A DNA stretch of 64,000 bases from contig NZ_JACBZA010000001.1 in assembly GCF_013408535.1 (NCBI RefSeq), forward strand, positions 4,486,850 to 4,550,849. Direction: 5' to 3'. The stretch is from Actinopolymorpha cephalotaxi (GTDB taxonomy: Bacteria > Actinomycetota > Actinomycetes > Propionibacteriales > Actinopolymorphaceae). Within the stretch, counting starts at the first letter, position 1, and every line of letters starts with the position of its first letter. Made by a program: the position numbers and the translations under genes. Positions 52,942 through 61,513 of the stretch are shown one piece after another. Below the pieces are notes generated by a model. The model ran no database searches. It saw nothing but the letters and a program-made list of their open reading frames with translations, and was not told the DNA's origin.

Positions 52942-53910
52942 ATGTCCGAGCGGTCGGTTGTGGTGGTGGGATACGAACGCGCCGAGCTGGTCGACATCGC
53001 GTGCGTCACCTCCGCGTTGATGCTGGCCACCCGGCTCGGCGCGCGGCCGGCGTACGACGTCCGGCTGGCGACGGTGGACGGGCGCGACATCGTGTGCGAG
53101 TCGGGCCTGGTCCTGCGCGCACAGCTGGACCTGTCCGACGTCCGGGAGACGGTGGACACGTTGATCGTGTCCGGAGGGGACGGGCACCTCGCCGCGGCCG
53201 CGGACCTGCGGCTCGTCCACGGCGTACGGCAGCTGGCGTCCCGGGTCCGCCGGGTGGCCTCGGTGTGCACCGGCACCGCCATCCTCGCCGAGGCGGGGCT
53301 GCTGGACGGACGGCGCGCGACGACCCACTGGTTCTACGCCGACGACCTGATCGCCCGCTACCCGAAGGTCTCGATCGACCCGGCGCCGATCTTCGTACGG
53401 GACGGCAACGTCGCCACCTCCGGCGGCGTCACCGCCTCACTCGACCTCACCCTCGCTTTCGTCGAGGAAGACCATGGACCCGAGTTGGCCCGCTGGGTGG
53501 CCATGGGCATGGTCGCCTACCTGAAGCGGCCCGGCAACCAGGCGCAGATGAGCGTGTTCACCCGCACACCGCGGCCGGGGGACGCGACGGTACGCCGGGT
53601 GGTCGACCACGCCGCGGCGCACCCGGACGACGACCTTCGGACCGAGACGCTGGCGGCGATGGTCGGCGTGAGTCCGCGCCAGCTTCACCGGCTCTTCCGG
53701 GCCGAGCTCGGCGAGACCCCGGCCAACGTCGTACGGCGGACTCGGCTGGAGGTGGCGGCCCGGCTCGCGGCGACCACCGACCTCCCCCTGTCCCAGGTCG
53801 CCCGCCGGTCGGGCTTCGCGTCGGCGGAGAGCCTGCGGCAGGCCTTCGTGTCGAAGTTCGGGACCAGCCCTCGGACCTTCCGCCACACCCAGGCTCATAC
53901 CTCGCCCTGA
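52942..53910 (+). CDS. GlxA family AraC-type transcriptional regulator
   Basis: 322 residues. The N-terminal DJ-1/PfpI-like sensor domain (about 1-185) carries ASVCTGTAILAEAGLLDGRRATTHW, the nucleophile-elbow region of this fold. The C-terminal AraC HTH (about 215-315) holds TLAAMVGVSPRQLHRLFRAELGETP and SQVARRSGFASAESLRQAF. GlxA-type regulators control small metabolic operons. Its target is unknown, but a second DJ-1-type protein is encoded in the next unit on the opposite strand. Confidence 0.9.
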   Translation: MSERSVVVVGYERAELVDIACVTSALMLATRLGARPAYDVRLATVDGRDIVCESGLVLRAQLDLSDVRETVDTLIVSGGDGHLAAAADLRLVHGVRQLASRVRRVASVCTGTAILAEAGLLDGRRATTHWFYADDLIARYPKVSIDPAPIFVRDGNVATSGGVTASLDLTLAFVEEDHGPELARWVAMGMVAYLKRPGNQAQMSVFTRTPRPGDATVRRVVDHAAAHPDDDLRTETLAAMVGVSPRQLHRLFRAELGETPANVVRRTRLEVAARLAATTDLPLSQVARRSGFASAESLRQAFVSKFGTSPRTFRHTQAHTSP

Positions 53911-53978
53911 TCGGCCGTGCGCGCAGGGCAGTGCCGGGCGCGCCGGGCAGTGCGGGCCGACCCGAACCGGTCCGGTCG

Positions 53979-54551
53979 TCAACCGAGCGCGTAACGAAGC
54001 ACAGCGACCCCGGTCGGCGTGCTGTCGCTGTCGAGCAGCCGGAACTCCAGTGGTGGAGTGCCGTCGGAGAACATCCGTTTGCCGGCCCCGAGCACCACCG
54101 GGAACACCAGCAGGCACAGCTCGTCGACGAGGCGGGCGGCGAACAGCGCCGGCAGCAGGCCACTGCTGCCGAAGACGACGATGGTGCCGTCCGTGTCGAG
54201 CTTCACCCGCTCGACGTCGGCGACCTCGGACAGGGCGACCGTGTGCTGCCACGAACCGGAAGTGCCCTCCCGCGAGAGGACGTACTTCGGCATCCGGTTC
54301 ATGGCGTCGACGGGATCGGAAGGCTCGGCTCCGGACCAGGCGGCGGCGAAACCGTCGTAGGTGCGGCGGCCGAGCAACATGGCCGCGGCGGAAGTCGTCT
54401 CGGCGCTCATGACAGCGGCGACCGCATCGTCCATCCGGTCCGACACCCAACCACCCGCCACGAAGCCACCGTCGCGATCCTCGTCGGCGAACAACGGCGA
54501 CTGGATCACACCGTCGAGCGTGACGAAGTTGACGACCTTGATCGTGCCCAT
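53979..54551 (-). CDS. Dihydrofolate reductase family protein (RibD C-terminal-like)
   Basis: 190 residues. It has the DHFR/RibD_C fold: IKVVNFVTLDGVIQSP at the N-terminus, MLLGRRTYDGFAAAW, and VFGSSGLLPALFAARLVDELCLLVFPVVLGAGKRMF with the ending EFRLLDSDSTPTGVAVLRY. This subfamily is usually annotated as dihydrofolate-reductase-like but seldom tested; a nucleotide or flavin-type reductase is as likely as folate reduction. The ATG start lies 46 bp inside the end of the upstream double DJ-1 gene, so the two are translationally linked; GAGGAAGGA precedes the ATG by ~11 nt. Confidence 0.86.
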   Translation of the reverse strand: MGTIKVVNFVTLDGVIQSPLFADEDRDGGFVAGGWVSDRMDDAVAAVMSAETTSAAAMLLGRRTYDGFAAAWSGAEPSDPVDAMNRMPKYVLSREGTSGSWQHTVALSEVADVERVKLDTDGTIVVFGSSGLLPALFAARLVDELCLLVFPVVLGAGKRMFSDGTPPLEFRLLDSDSTPTGVAVLRYALG

Positions 54552-55948
54552 CGTGGTCCGGTCCTTCCTCTTGCCCGGCGGATCAGCCGGCGGCCGATCC
54601 GGTCCAGGGTAGCGACGGCGCCTACGCCCAGCAGGCCCAGCGCGAGGGGCCGCACCCACAGGCTGATCGGCCACCCCGCGCCGGCCAGGGTGAGGTGACC
54701 GGAGGGGTACTCCAGCAGCCGGGCGGTGAACCGCGCGAGTGGTGCGTTCTCGTGCCGGGCCAGGTCGGCCAGTGTCGCGTCGAACGCGAAACCCCCGGCA
54801 GGTGCGGCGTGTACGAACTCCAGCGGCAGGCCCTGTCGACCAGCCCAGGACCGCAGCTTCGGGTCGAGGTGGGCGGCCGCGTCGCGGCCGGGCACCATCA
54901 GCCGGTCCAGGTCCAGCAGCGGGGCGTCGGCGAGATCGTGCCGCGGGACCAGTCGCAGGCCGTGCTCGGTCGTGACCGGCGTCCGCCGTCCCCCGGCGGC
55001 CAGCGACGTGGTCCTGGACGCGAAGGCAGGACCGGGATAGGTGTCGAAGGCGGAGGCGAGCTCGATCTCGGAGACTCCCGGCGTCAGGACCATCCCGACC
55101 CTCGGCCGGTTCCAGTCGTAGGCCCCGCCGAGTACGTACAGGGCCCGGTCGGACCGGGTCAGGGAGTCGGCGCGGATCGACGGCTCCGAACCCAACCGGG
55201 AGTCCGGATACCCGATCGTGGCCGCCAGCCGGTGGGCGTTCCGTACGCCGACATAGCGGCCGACCACGTGCAGCGCGGCACTGGTGCCGGAGGTGACACC
55301 GGCGGCGCTCAGCACGTTGCCGTCCTCGACGTACCGCTTCCCTCGCACCCAGTCGGTGCCGGGATAGCGACGCGACCACTTCGCCAGGTTCGCCCAGTTG
55401 GCCGTGGCCCGGCGTCCCCTGAGCAGGCCGGCGTCGGCGAGCACCTCGGCGCCGTCGCACACCGACATCACGGTCCGCACCCCGGCGGCGTGGCGCCGCA
55501 GCCAGTCGGCGACCGGACGCTGCTCGACGGAGCCGACGGCCCACATGGCCGGGACCACGACCACCTCCGGATCCTTCCCGGACAGCCGCCGGTCGAGTTC
55601 GGCCAACGAGAGGTGGGGAATCACGTCCAGCCCACCACTGAGGATCGCGGGGGCCGGCTCCGGGGCGGCGGTGTAGACGTTGAACGCACCGGACTCGGCG
55701 AACACCTCGTAGGGCGCGAGTGCGTCGGTGATCTCCAGGCCCCGGTTGCTCAGCAGCACGACGACCGTCGGCTTGTCCGGATCGTGTTCCGGCGGCACCG
55801 GTCGAGCGCTGCCCGCGGTGGTCCGCGCCGAGGCCGGCGGCGGGTCGTAGCGATCGGCCAGGGCCGCCTGCACCCCGAAGACACTCACCAGCACCGGTGG
55901 CGCCACGAACGCGGCCGCGTACACCAGCACCCTCAGCGCGCGCAGCAT
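54506..55948 (-). CDS. Membrane-anchored protein with two DJ-1/PfpI domains
   Basis: 480 residues. An N-terminal hydrophobic segment (VLVYAAAFVAPPVLVSVFGV) and a C-terminal helix (WVRPLALGLLGVGAVATL) flank the domains. The first DJ-1/PfpI-like domain (about 60-245) has MSVCDGAEVLADAGLLRGRRATANW, with the nucleophile position as Cys-Asp. The second (about 260-420) is weaker and lacks an obvious Cys. The final ~20 residues are Arg/Ser-rich and encoded within the DHFR-like gene. Such anchored DJ-1 proteins are often partners of GlxA-like regulators; an amidase or sensor role is possible but unproven. Confidence 0.85.
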   Translation of the reverse strand: MLRALRVLVYAAAFVAPPVLVSVFGVQAALADRYDPPPASARTTAGSARPVPPEHDPDKPTVVVLLSNRGLEITDALAPYEVFAESGAFNVYTAAPEPAPAILSGGLDVIPHLSLAELDRRLSGKDPEVVVVPAMWAVGSVEQRPVADWLRRHAAGVRTVMSVCDGAEVLADAGLLRGRRATANWANLAKWSRRYPGTDWVRGKRYVEDGNVLSAAGVTSGTSAALHVVGRYVGVRNAHRLAATIGYPDSRLGSEPSIRADSLTRSDRALYVLGGAYDWNRPRVGMVLTPGVSEIELASAFDTYPGPAFASRTTSLAAGGRRTPVTTEHGLRLVPRHDLADAPLLDLDRLMVPGRDAAAHLDPKLRSWAGRQGLPLEFVHAAPAGGFAFDATLADLARHENAPLARFTARLLEYPSGHLTLAGAGWPISLWVRPLALGLLGVGAVATLDRIGRRLIRRARGRTGPRWARSRSSTSSRSTV

Positions 55949-55972
55949 GCTTCCCTAGATGGTCCGGTCACG

Positions 55973-56317
55973 CTACTCGAGCCACTCGGTGACGAAGCGG
56001 GCGTTGGCGTGGATGTGGACGGCCTCGTAGCCACCGGCGCCGGTGGAGAACTTATGTGGTGTGTACGCCGGCACCACGAGCACCTGGCCGGCGTGTGCCT
56101 CGACCTTGTCGTCGCCCACGGTGAAGGTGGCGGATCCCCGGCGGATGACGAACGTCTCCGCGTAGGGATGCTGGTGCAGACGGGGACCGACACCCGCCTG
56201 GCTGGTGGACTCCAGGATGATCGAGACGTTGCCCGCGCCGGGCAGCAACTCGTAGTTCTCGGTCCAGTCCTCGCCGTCGTCGCGGCCGTCCGGTCGTTCG
56301 ATGACGATGGGCTTCAT
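55973..56317 (-). CDS. Cupin domain protein
   Basis: 114 residues, one cupin barrel. Motif 1 HQHPYAETFVIRRG and motif 2 YTPHKFSTG provide the usual His ligands for a metal, so an isomerase, dioxygenase or sensor role is possible. The start is ATG 56317, with AGGAGG 10 nt upstream; the longer open frame upstream is antisense to nothing in particular and lacks coding character. It lies 24 bp upstream of the double DJ-1 gene and is probably in one unit with it. Confidence 0.88.
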   Translation of the reverse strand: MKPIVIERPDGRDDGEDWTENYELLPGAGNVSIILESTSQAGVGPRLHQHPYAETFVIRRGSATFTVGDDKVEAHAGQVLVVPAYTPHKFSTGAGGYEAVHIHANARFVTEWLE

Positions 56318-56487
56318 GAGTCGGGTTCCTCCTGGGGCGTGGCTCGGATCTCTACCTAGGTCGGCCACGCTAGGGCCGGAAGCGGGCCGGATACCCGCCT
56401 CCTTACCGGACTGGCAGGAATTCTGGGAAAGCTGTCGCACGGTCGGTGAGGTCCGAAACGCGCCAGCACCGCGGCCGGCCACGTTCC

Positions 56488-56493
56488 TAGGGT
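56488..56493 (+). promoter_or_regulatory. -10 box (TAGGGT) for MFS gene
   Basis: TAGGGT ends 6 nt before the GTG at 56500, with no ribosome binding site, as for other leaderless-type genes in the window. Confidence 0.4.
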
Positions 56494-56499
56494 CAGCGG

Positions 56500-57741
56500 G
56501 TGAGCAGATCAGCGAACGCCCTCTCGCCCGCCCTGAACCAGGAGCCACACCACAACCCCGCCCGGCTCGGCGGAACCGCGGTTGCCTTCCTGGCCCTCGC
56601 AGCCGCCCTGGCCACGTCGACGAGCTACGCCATCCAACCCGAACTCACCACCGTCGCCGGCGACCTGGGCTCGACGGTGCCGGTCGTCAGTGTGGTCGCG
56701 GGATCGGCGATCGTCGGATACCTGCTCGGGCTCGCCACCCTCGTTCCCCTGGTCGATCACCTGCCGCCGAACCGGCTCGTCGCCGGTCAGCTCACCTGCC
56801 TGGCCGCCGGCCTGGTGCTCGCGGCGGCGGCGCGGAGCCCGCTCGCCCTCGGCGCCGGGTTGCTGGTCTCGGGTATGTGCTCCAGCACCGGAGCTCAGCT
56901 GAGCACCCTTGCCGGCAAGCACTCACCTCCCCAGCACCGCGGCCGGGCCGTGGGAAGCGTGACCGCGGGGATCTCCGCGGGCATCCTGGCGGGCAGGATC
57001 GCCGGCGGAGCGCTGGCCGACAGGGTCGGGTGGCGGTGGACGCTGCTGATCTTCGCCGTGGCGTGCGTCGCGGTCGCGGCCGCTGCCGGCGTCGTTCTTC
57101 CCCGCGCGCGGGTGGCCGCGGCCGAGAAGTACCTCGACGTGATCCGGTCGTTGCCGACCCGGGTCGCCACTCACCGGGTGCTGCGGGTCTCCGCGGTCTC
57201 CGGAGCCCTGTGGTTCTTCTCGTTCAGCCTCGTCTGGGTGGGTCTGTCGCTGGCGCTCGCACTCCCGCCCCTTCGGCTCTCCCCCACGGCCATCGGGTCG
57301 TACTCGCTGGCCGGCCTGCTCGGTATCGTGGCCACCCGCGTCGCCGGCGCGCTCGCGGACCGCCACGGGTCGCCGAGAGTCATCCTCGGCGGCCTTGCCC
57401 TGTCCTTCGTGTGCACCGTCACGATGGTGTTCACCCTCGACGTCGCACCCGTCCTGCTGGTCACGCTGGCGCTGTTCGACGCCGGGCTGTTCGCTGCCCA
57501 GGTCGCCAACCAGAGCAGGGTCCTGAGCATCGATCCACGCCGCCCGGCGAAGTTCAACAGCACCTACATGGTGGTCTACTTCGTCGGCGGCAGTCTGGGA
57601 ACGGCCGTCGGAGGTGGCCTGGTGAACACGGTCGGCTGGCCGGGAGTCGCCGCGACGGCGGCCGCCGCGATCGCCGTCGCGGCGGTGCTCAGCGTGCGGC
57701 TGTGGTCGGCCCCGCGCACGCCTCAGGCGGCGAACCGGTAG
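56500..57741 (+). CDS. MFS transporter
   Basis: 413 residues, twelve predicted membrane helices. Helix 1-2 and the following loop (VAGSAIVGYLLGLATLVPLVDHLPPNRLVAG) and the mid-protein GRAVGSVTAGISAGILAGRIAGGALAD fit the DHA1 drug-exporter group. The substrate is unknown. It starts with GTG behind a TAGGGT box, and overlaps the convergent GH76 gene by 19 bp. Confidence 0.88.
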   Translation: MSRSANALSPALNQEPHHNPARLGGTAVAFLALAAALATSTSYAIQPELTTVAGDLGSTVPVVSVVAGSAIVGYLLGLATLVPLVDHLPPNRLVAGQLTCLAAGLVLAAAARSPLALGAGLLVSGMCSSTGAQLSTLAGKHSPPQHRGRAVGSVTAGISAGILAGRIAGGALADRVGWRWTLLIFAVACVAVAAAAGVVLPRARVAAAEKYLDVIRSLPTRVATHRVLRVSAVSGALWFFSFSLVWVGLSLALALPPLRLSPTAIGSYSLAGLLGIVATRVAGALADRHGSPRVILGGLALSFVCTVTMVFTLDVAPVLLVTLALFDAGLFAAQVANQSRVLSIDPRRPAKFNSTYMVVYFVGGSLGTAVGGGLVNTVGWPGVAATAAAAIAVAAVLSVRLWSAPRTPQAANR

Positions 57742-58946
57742 TGGCCCCGATCCCAGGCGAGCAACGCGAACGTCTGGACCATCGCCGCCTGCTCGAGCGT
57801 CTCCGGCCGGTACGACGGGTCGTACGGGCCACCACCGGACGGCGGGAAGCGGAAGAGCCCCAGGTCGGGGTCGCGGTTGTGCTGCCAGGTGTGTTCGGCG
57901 TACGCCTCGACGACGGAACGGTAGCGCGCGTCGTGCCGGACCGAGTCGAGCAGCAAGAGGTTCTTGAAGAAGATCGCGTTGAACACCGCGGGCTGGTCGA
58001 AGTAGCGGTTGCCCTCGGTCCAGTAGTCCAGCGCTGCGTCCGCGTCGGCGCGGGCCTGGGCGAGATAGCGCGAATCACCGGTGGCACGATGAAGCAGAAC
58101 GCCCGCACCGATCATCGCCCCGGAGTTGTAGATCCACAGCGTCGGGTTGACCGTGCCGTCGAAGCTGATGTCGTTCTGGTACAGGCCTTCTGCGGACCGC
58201 AGGCAGTTGCGGTTCCAGTCGTAGAGGCGTTTCGCCCAGTCCAGGTAGGACCTGTCGCGGGTCAGCTCGTACAGGTGCGCGGCGAGTTCGGCGGTGAGCC
58301 CGGTGACGTTCGCGGCCCGGATCGACGTCCAGGTCGCGTCCACCCAGAACATCCCACCGGGACAGGCGTGTGAGGTGTCGGTGTCCCAACCCGTGGTGAG
58401 CACGTCGAAGATCCGCTCGCCACTGCGCCGGTCCGCGACCCGGCGCTCGAGCAGATACCGGCGTACGAACTCCAGGCCGACGATCGCGTTGTCGTCGTAG
58501 AACAGGTCGCCACCACCGCCCAGCGGAGGCACCACGTAGGACGCGTAGCCGGGCGGGCTGTGGTCCGGATCCAGGTAGGCGGACAGGCCGGCGAAGCGGT
58601 CGCGGATGTCGGACCGCAGGCGCCTGCCGGAACCGGGCACGATCGACAGGTCGATGGTCGCCGCCGTCGCCTCGCGCATCGGCCACAGTTAGGAGTACGC
58701 GTTGTCGGCCGGCTCGCGCGGATACCTCTCCAGGTACAGGTGGTGCTGGTCGGCGCCGAGGTAGAGATGGCGCTGCAGAGCGGCGTACGAGGTGAACGCA
58801 CGCTCGGCCCAGGTCGCGCGATCGGCGCCCTCCCGCGCGGGCGACTGAGCGGCCGAAGCGGGCGGGCAGAGCACACCGGCCAGCAGCAGGCCGGCGAGGA
58901 CGACCACACCGACCCGGCGAATCCCTTTACTGAGATGGCAGAGCAT
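57723..58946 (-). pseudogene. GH76 alpha-1,6-mannanase interrupted by an in-frame stop
   Basis: The frame from ATG 58946 encodes a signal peptide (VVVLAGLLLAGVLC), then ADNAYS, a TAA at 58689-58691, and continues in the same frame as LWPMREATAATIDL and the rest of a full GH76 catalytic domain, including DLFYDDNAIVG with the Asp pair and NPTLWIYNSGAMIGAG. Homologues read NAYSYLWPM, so TAA replaces a Tyr codon (TAC or TAT). GH76 enzymes cut alpha-1,6-mannan. With one stop the product would be two fragments. It may be a true nonsense mutation or a sequencing error; no frameshift is seen. Confidence 0.85.
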
Positions 58947-59200
58947 TCGTCGCCGGCCCTTCGCTGAAGACTGCGAGACATCTGGCAGAACATCTGACGA
59001 GACGCGAGTGCTCGGCTCAGCCTGCAGGCTCCGGCGGCCCGCGTCGACACGAGTGGCCGTACTCGGCCCACCGGGCAGGGAATGCCGAAGCTGGGTCACC
59101 GACGTACCGCCCGCGTTTGCCGAACGTTCGGCTGCGCGCCCCGCCGAGGCAATCCAAGATCATTACGTTCCCCTTGCCAACCAAGCGGAGGGGAACCGGC

Positions 59201-60154
59201 GTGGACGACATTCCCGCGGTCAGAACGCGCGGACTCACCAAGTCCTTCGGCGACGTCGTCGCCCTCGACGGTGTGGACGTCGACGTGCCGGCCGGTCAGG
59301 TGCACGGTCTGGTCGGGCCGAACGGCGCCGGGAAGACGACCCTGCTCGGCCTGCTGCTGGGGCTGGCGGTGGCCGACAGCGGCCGCCTGGAGATCCTGGG
59401 TACGCCCGTCGGCCGAACCCTCGCCGTGCCGGAGGGCGTGGCCGGCTTCGTCGACGGACCGGGCCTGTATCCCTCCCTGACGGCGCGGCAGAACCTCGCC
59501 GCCCTCGCATCCCTTCGCGGGTACGACGTACCGAAGTTCGCCGGGGTCGGCGACGCGCTGGACCAGGTCGGCCTTACCGACGTCGCCGACGACCGCGTGG
59601 GCGGCTTCTCCCTCGGCATGCGCCAACGGCTCGGCCTGGCCGCCGCACTCCTCACCCACCCACAACTACTCGTGCTCGACGAACCGGCCAACGGACTCGA
59701 CCCGGCCGGCAAGCACCAGGTGCACCGCGTCCTCAGCGAGCTCGCCGCCCACGGCACCGCGGTCGTCATCTCCAGCCACCGCATGGACGACCTCGCCGTG
59801 CTGTGCTCGGAAGTCACCCTCCTCGCCACCGGCCGGGTCGTGTTCTCCGGACCGGTGGGCAAACTCGCCGCCGAGACCGGCGAACTCGACTACCGCCTGG
59901 TCACCTCCGACCCCCGCGCCGCGCGCCGAGTCGCACTGCACACTCCTGGGCTCAGCCTGCCGCCCGGTCACGACGACGCCGAACGACCGGGCGCCGCCGA
60001 CGCACTCGTCGTCCGCGGACCCGTGCCGTCCCTGGACGACCTGGTCGTCCGGCTGGTGGGCGCCGGCGTGGCCGTACGGGAGCTCGGCCCCGTCATGCCT
60101 CCACTCGAAGCCGCCTTCCTGGCGCTGACCGGCGCCGAGGAGACGAGCCGATGA
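59201..60154 (+). CDS. ABC transporter ATP-binding protein
   Basis: 317 residues. Walker A GPNGAGKTT, signature FSLGMRQR (LGMRQR form), Walker B LLVLDEPANGLDPAG and a switch His (ISSHRMDD). A C-terminal extension (about 220-317) lacks recognisable motifs. It starts with GTG at 59201, with GGAGGGG 5 nt upstream; a longer frame from 59117 has no ribosome binding site. The stop overlaps the permease ATG by four bases. It is the ATPase of an ABC-2-type exporter; the cargo is unknown. Confidence 0.9.
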   Translation: MDDIPAVRTRGLTKSFGDVVALDGVDVDVPAGQVHGLVGPNGAGKTTLLGLLLGLAVADSGRLEILGTPVGRTLAVPEGVAGFVDGPGLYPSLTARQNLAALASLRGYDVPKFAGVGDALDQVGLTDVADDRVGGFSLGMRQRLGLAAALLTHPQLLVLDEPANGLDPAGKHQVHRVLSELAAHGTAVVISSHRMDDLAVLCSEVTLLATGRVVFSGPVGKLAAETGELDYRLVTSDPRAARRVALHTPGLSLPPGHDDAERPGAADALVVRGPVPSLDDLVVRLVGAGVAVRELGPVMPPLEAAFLALTGAEETSR

Positions 60155-61509
60155 CCGCGACGATCGCGCCGCCCCGAACCACCGAGGCCCGGCCGGCTCC
60201 GCTGGCGCGCGGCTATCGGTTCGAGCTGACGAAACTGCTGTCCCAGTGGCGGATTCGCGTACTCCTGCTCGCCTGCTGGATCGCCCCGGCGATCTTCGTC
60301 GCCGTGGTGAGTCAGCAGAGTGCCCTGCCCGCCGACACGGTCTTCGGCCGGTGGATGCACACCACCGGGTGGGCCGGCTCGCTGGTGGTGCTCGCGTTCT
60401 CCTGTACGTGGGCGCTTCCGCTGCTGACCGCGCTGGTCGCCGGTGACGTGTTCGCCGCGGAGGACCGGCTCGGCACCTGGCGCCATCTGCTGGTCGCGGT
60501 CCGCTCACCTGGCCGGATCTTCGCCACCAAAGCCCTTGCCTGTCTGACGGTTCTCCTGCTGCTGGCCGCCGGGCTCGCGGCGTCCGGCATCGCCGGTGGC
60601 CTGCTGGCGGTGGGCAACCACCCGCTCGTCGGCCTCGACGGCCACACCCTCACCCCGGCCGACGCCGCCGCGACCGTCCTGCTGGCGTGGGGCTGCGTAC
60701 TCGTGCCCATGCTTGCGTTCGCGGCGGTCGGCCTGCTCGGCTCGGTCGCACTGGGCCGCTCGCCGATGGGGCTGCTGATGCCCGCCCTGCTCGCGTTCGG
60801 ACTCCAGCTCGCCCAGCTGCTCCCACTGCCGGAGGCCGTACGACTGGCCCTGCCCAGCCAGGCGTTCCTGGCCTGGCGCGGACTGTTCACCACCCCCGTG
60901 CAGACCGGCCCGTTGCTCATCGGCCTCGTGGTCTGTCTCGCGTGGGCGGTCGCCGCGACCGCACTGGCGTACCGGCTGTTCCTGCGCCGGGACTTCACCG
61001 ACCTGGCGTACGACGGATCCGGCCGCAGAGTCCTCACCGGTGGCGTGCTCCCGTTGGCGGGGCTGGCCGTCCTCACCGTCGCGGTGGTCGCCGCGGCCAC
61101 ACCCGCCGGCGGAACGGGCATCGAACGCACCAAGCTGCAGGACTCCCTCGCCACCTCGTACGCCCATCTCTACCGGCTGCAGACCACGCAGTTGCACCGG
61201 CCCGACATCGCCGAGAAGCAACTGCGCGCCACCGCGTCCTGTGACAAGGGCGGCGACCGCGTCGCCGACGAGGGACCGGGCAACGACTGGCGATGCGTCG
61301 TCACCTGGCACCTGCCCGGCGCGCAGGCCACGGGCACCGCCATCTACCAGCTCGACGTCGCCGCCGATGGGCGGTACGTCGCGGACGGGGACGGACCGAA
61401 GGAAGTCAACGGCTTCTTCCAGGTACGCACCCCGAACGGGGATGCACCCAATCCCCTGTGGCAGTTCGACGGGAACGTCGACCTGCTCGTCAACTCTCCG
61501 GAGGGATAA
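60151..61509 (+). CDS. ABC-2 type permease with C-terminal extracellular domain
   Basis: 452 residues. The first ~340 hold six hydrophobic helices in the ABC-2 pattern, with the short CPW-like element near residue 25. A seventh helix (GGVLPLAGLAVLTVAVVAAAT) then leads to an extracellular ~110-residue domain with two Cys (TASCDKGG and WRCVVTW) that may form a disulphide. The extension is unusual for an ABC-2 permease and could bind the cargo or a partner. The ATG overlaps the ATPase stop (ATGA). The propeller-phosphoesterase gene begins 4 bp after its stop. Confidence 0.87.
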   Translation: MTATIAPPRTTEARPAPLARGYRFELTKLLSQWRIRVLLLACWIAPAIFVAVVSQQSALPADTVFGRWMHTTGWAGSLVVLAFSCTWALPLLTALVAGDVFAAEDRLGTWRHLLVAVRSPGRIFATKALACLTVLLLLAAGLAASGIAGGLLAVGNHPLVGLDGHTLTPADAAATVLLAWGCVLVPMLAFAAVGLLGSVALGRSPMGLLMPALLAFGLQLAQLLPLPEAVRLALPSQAFLAWRGLFTTPVQTGPLLIGLVVCLAWAVAATALAYRLFLRRDFTDLAYDGSGRRVLTGGVLPLAGLAVLTVAVVAAATPAGGTGIERTKLQDSLATSYAHLYRLQTTQLHRPDIAEKQLRATASCDKGGDRVADEGPGNDWRCVVTWHLPGAQATGTAIYQLDVAADGRYVADGDGPKEVNGFFQVRTPNGDAPNPLWQFDGNVDLLVNSPEG

Positions 61510-61513
61510 TTCC

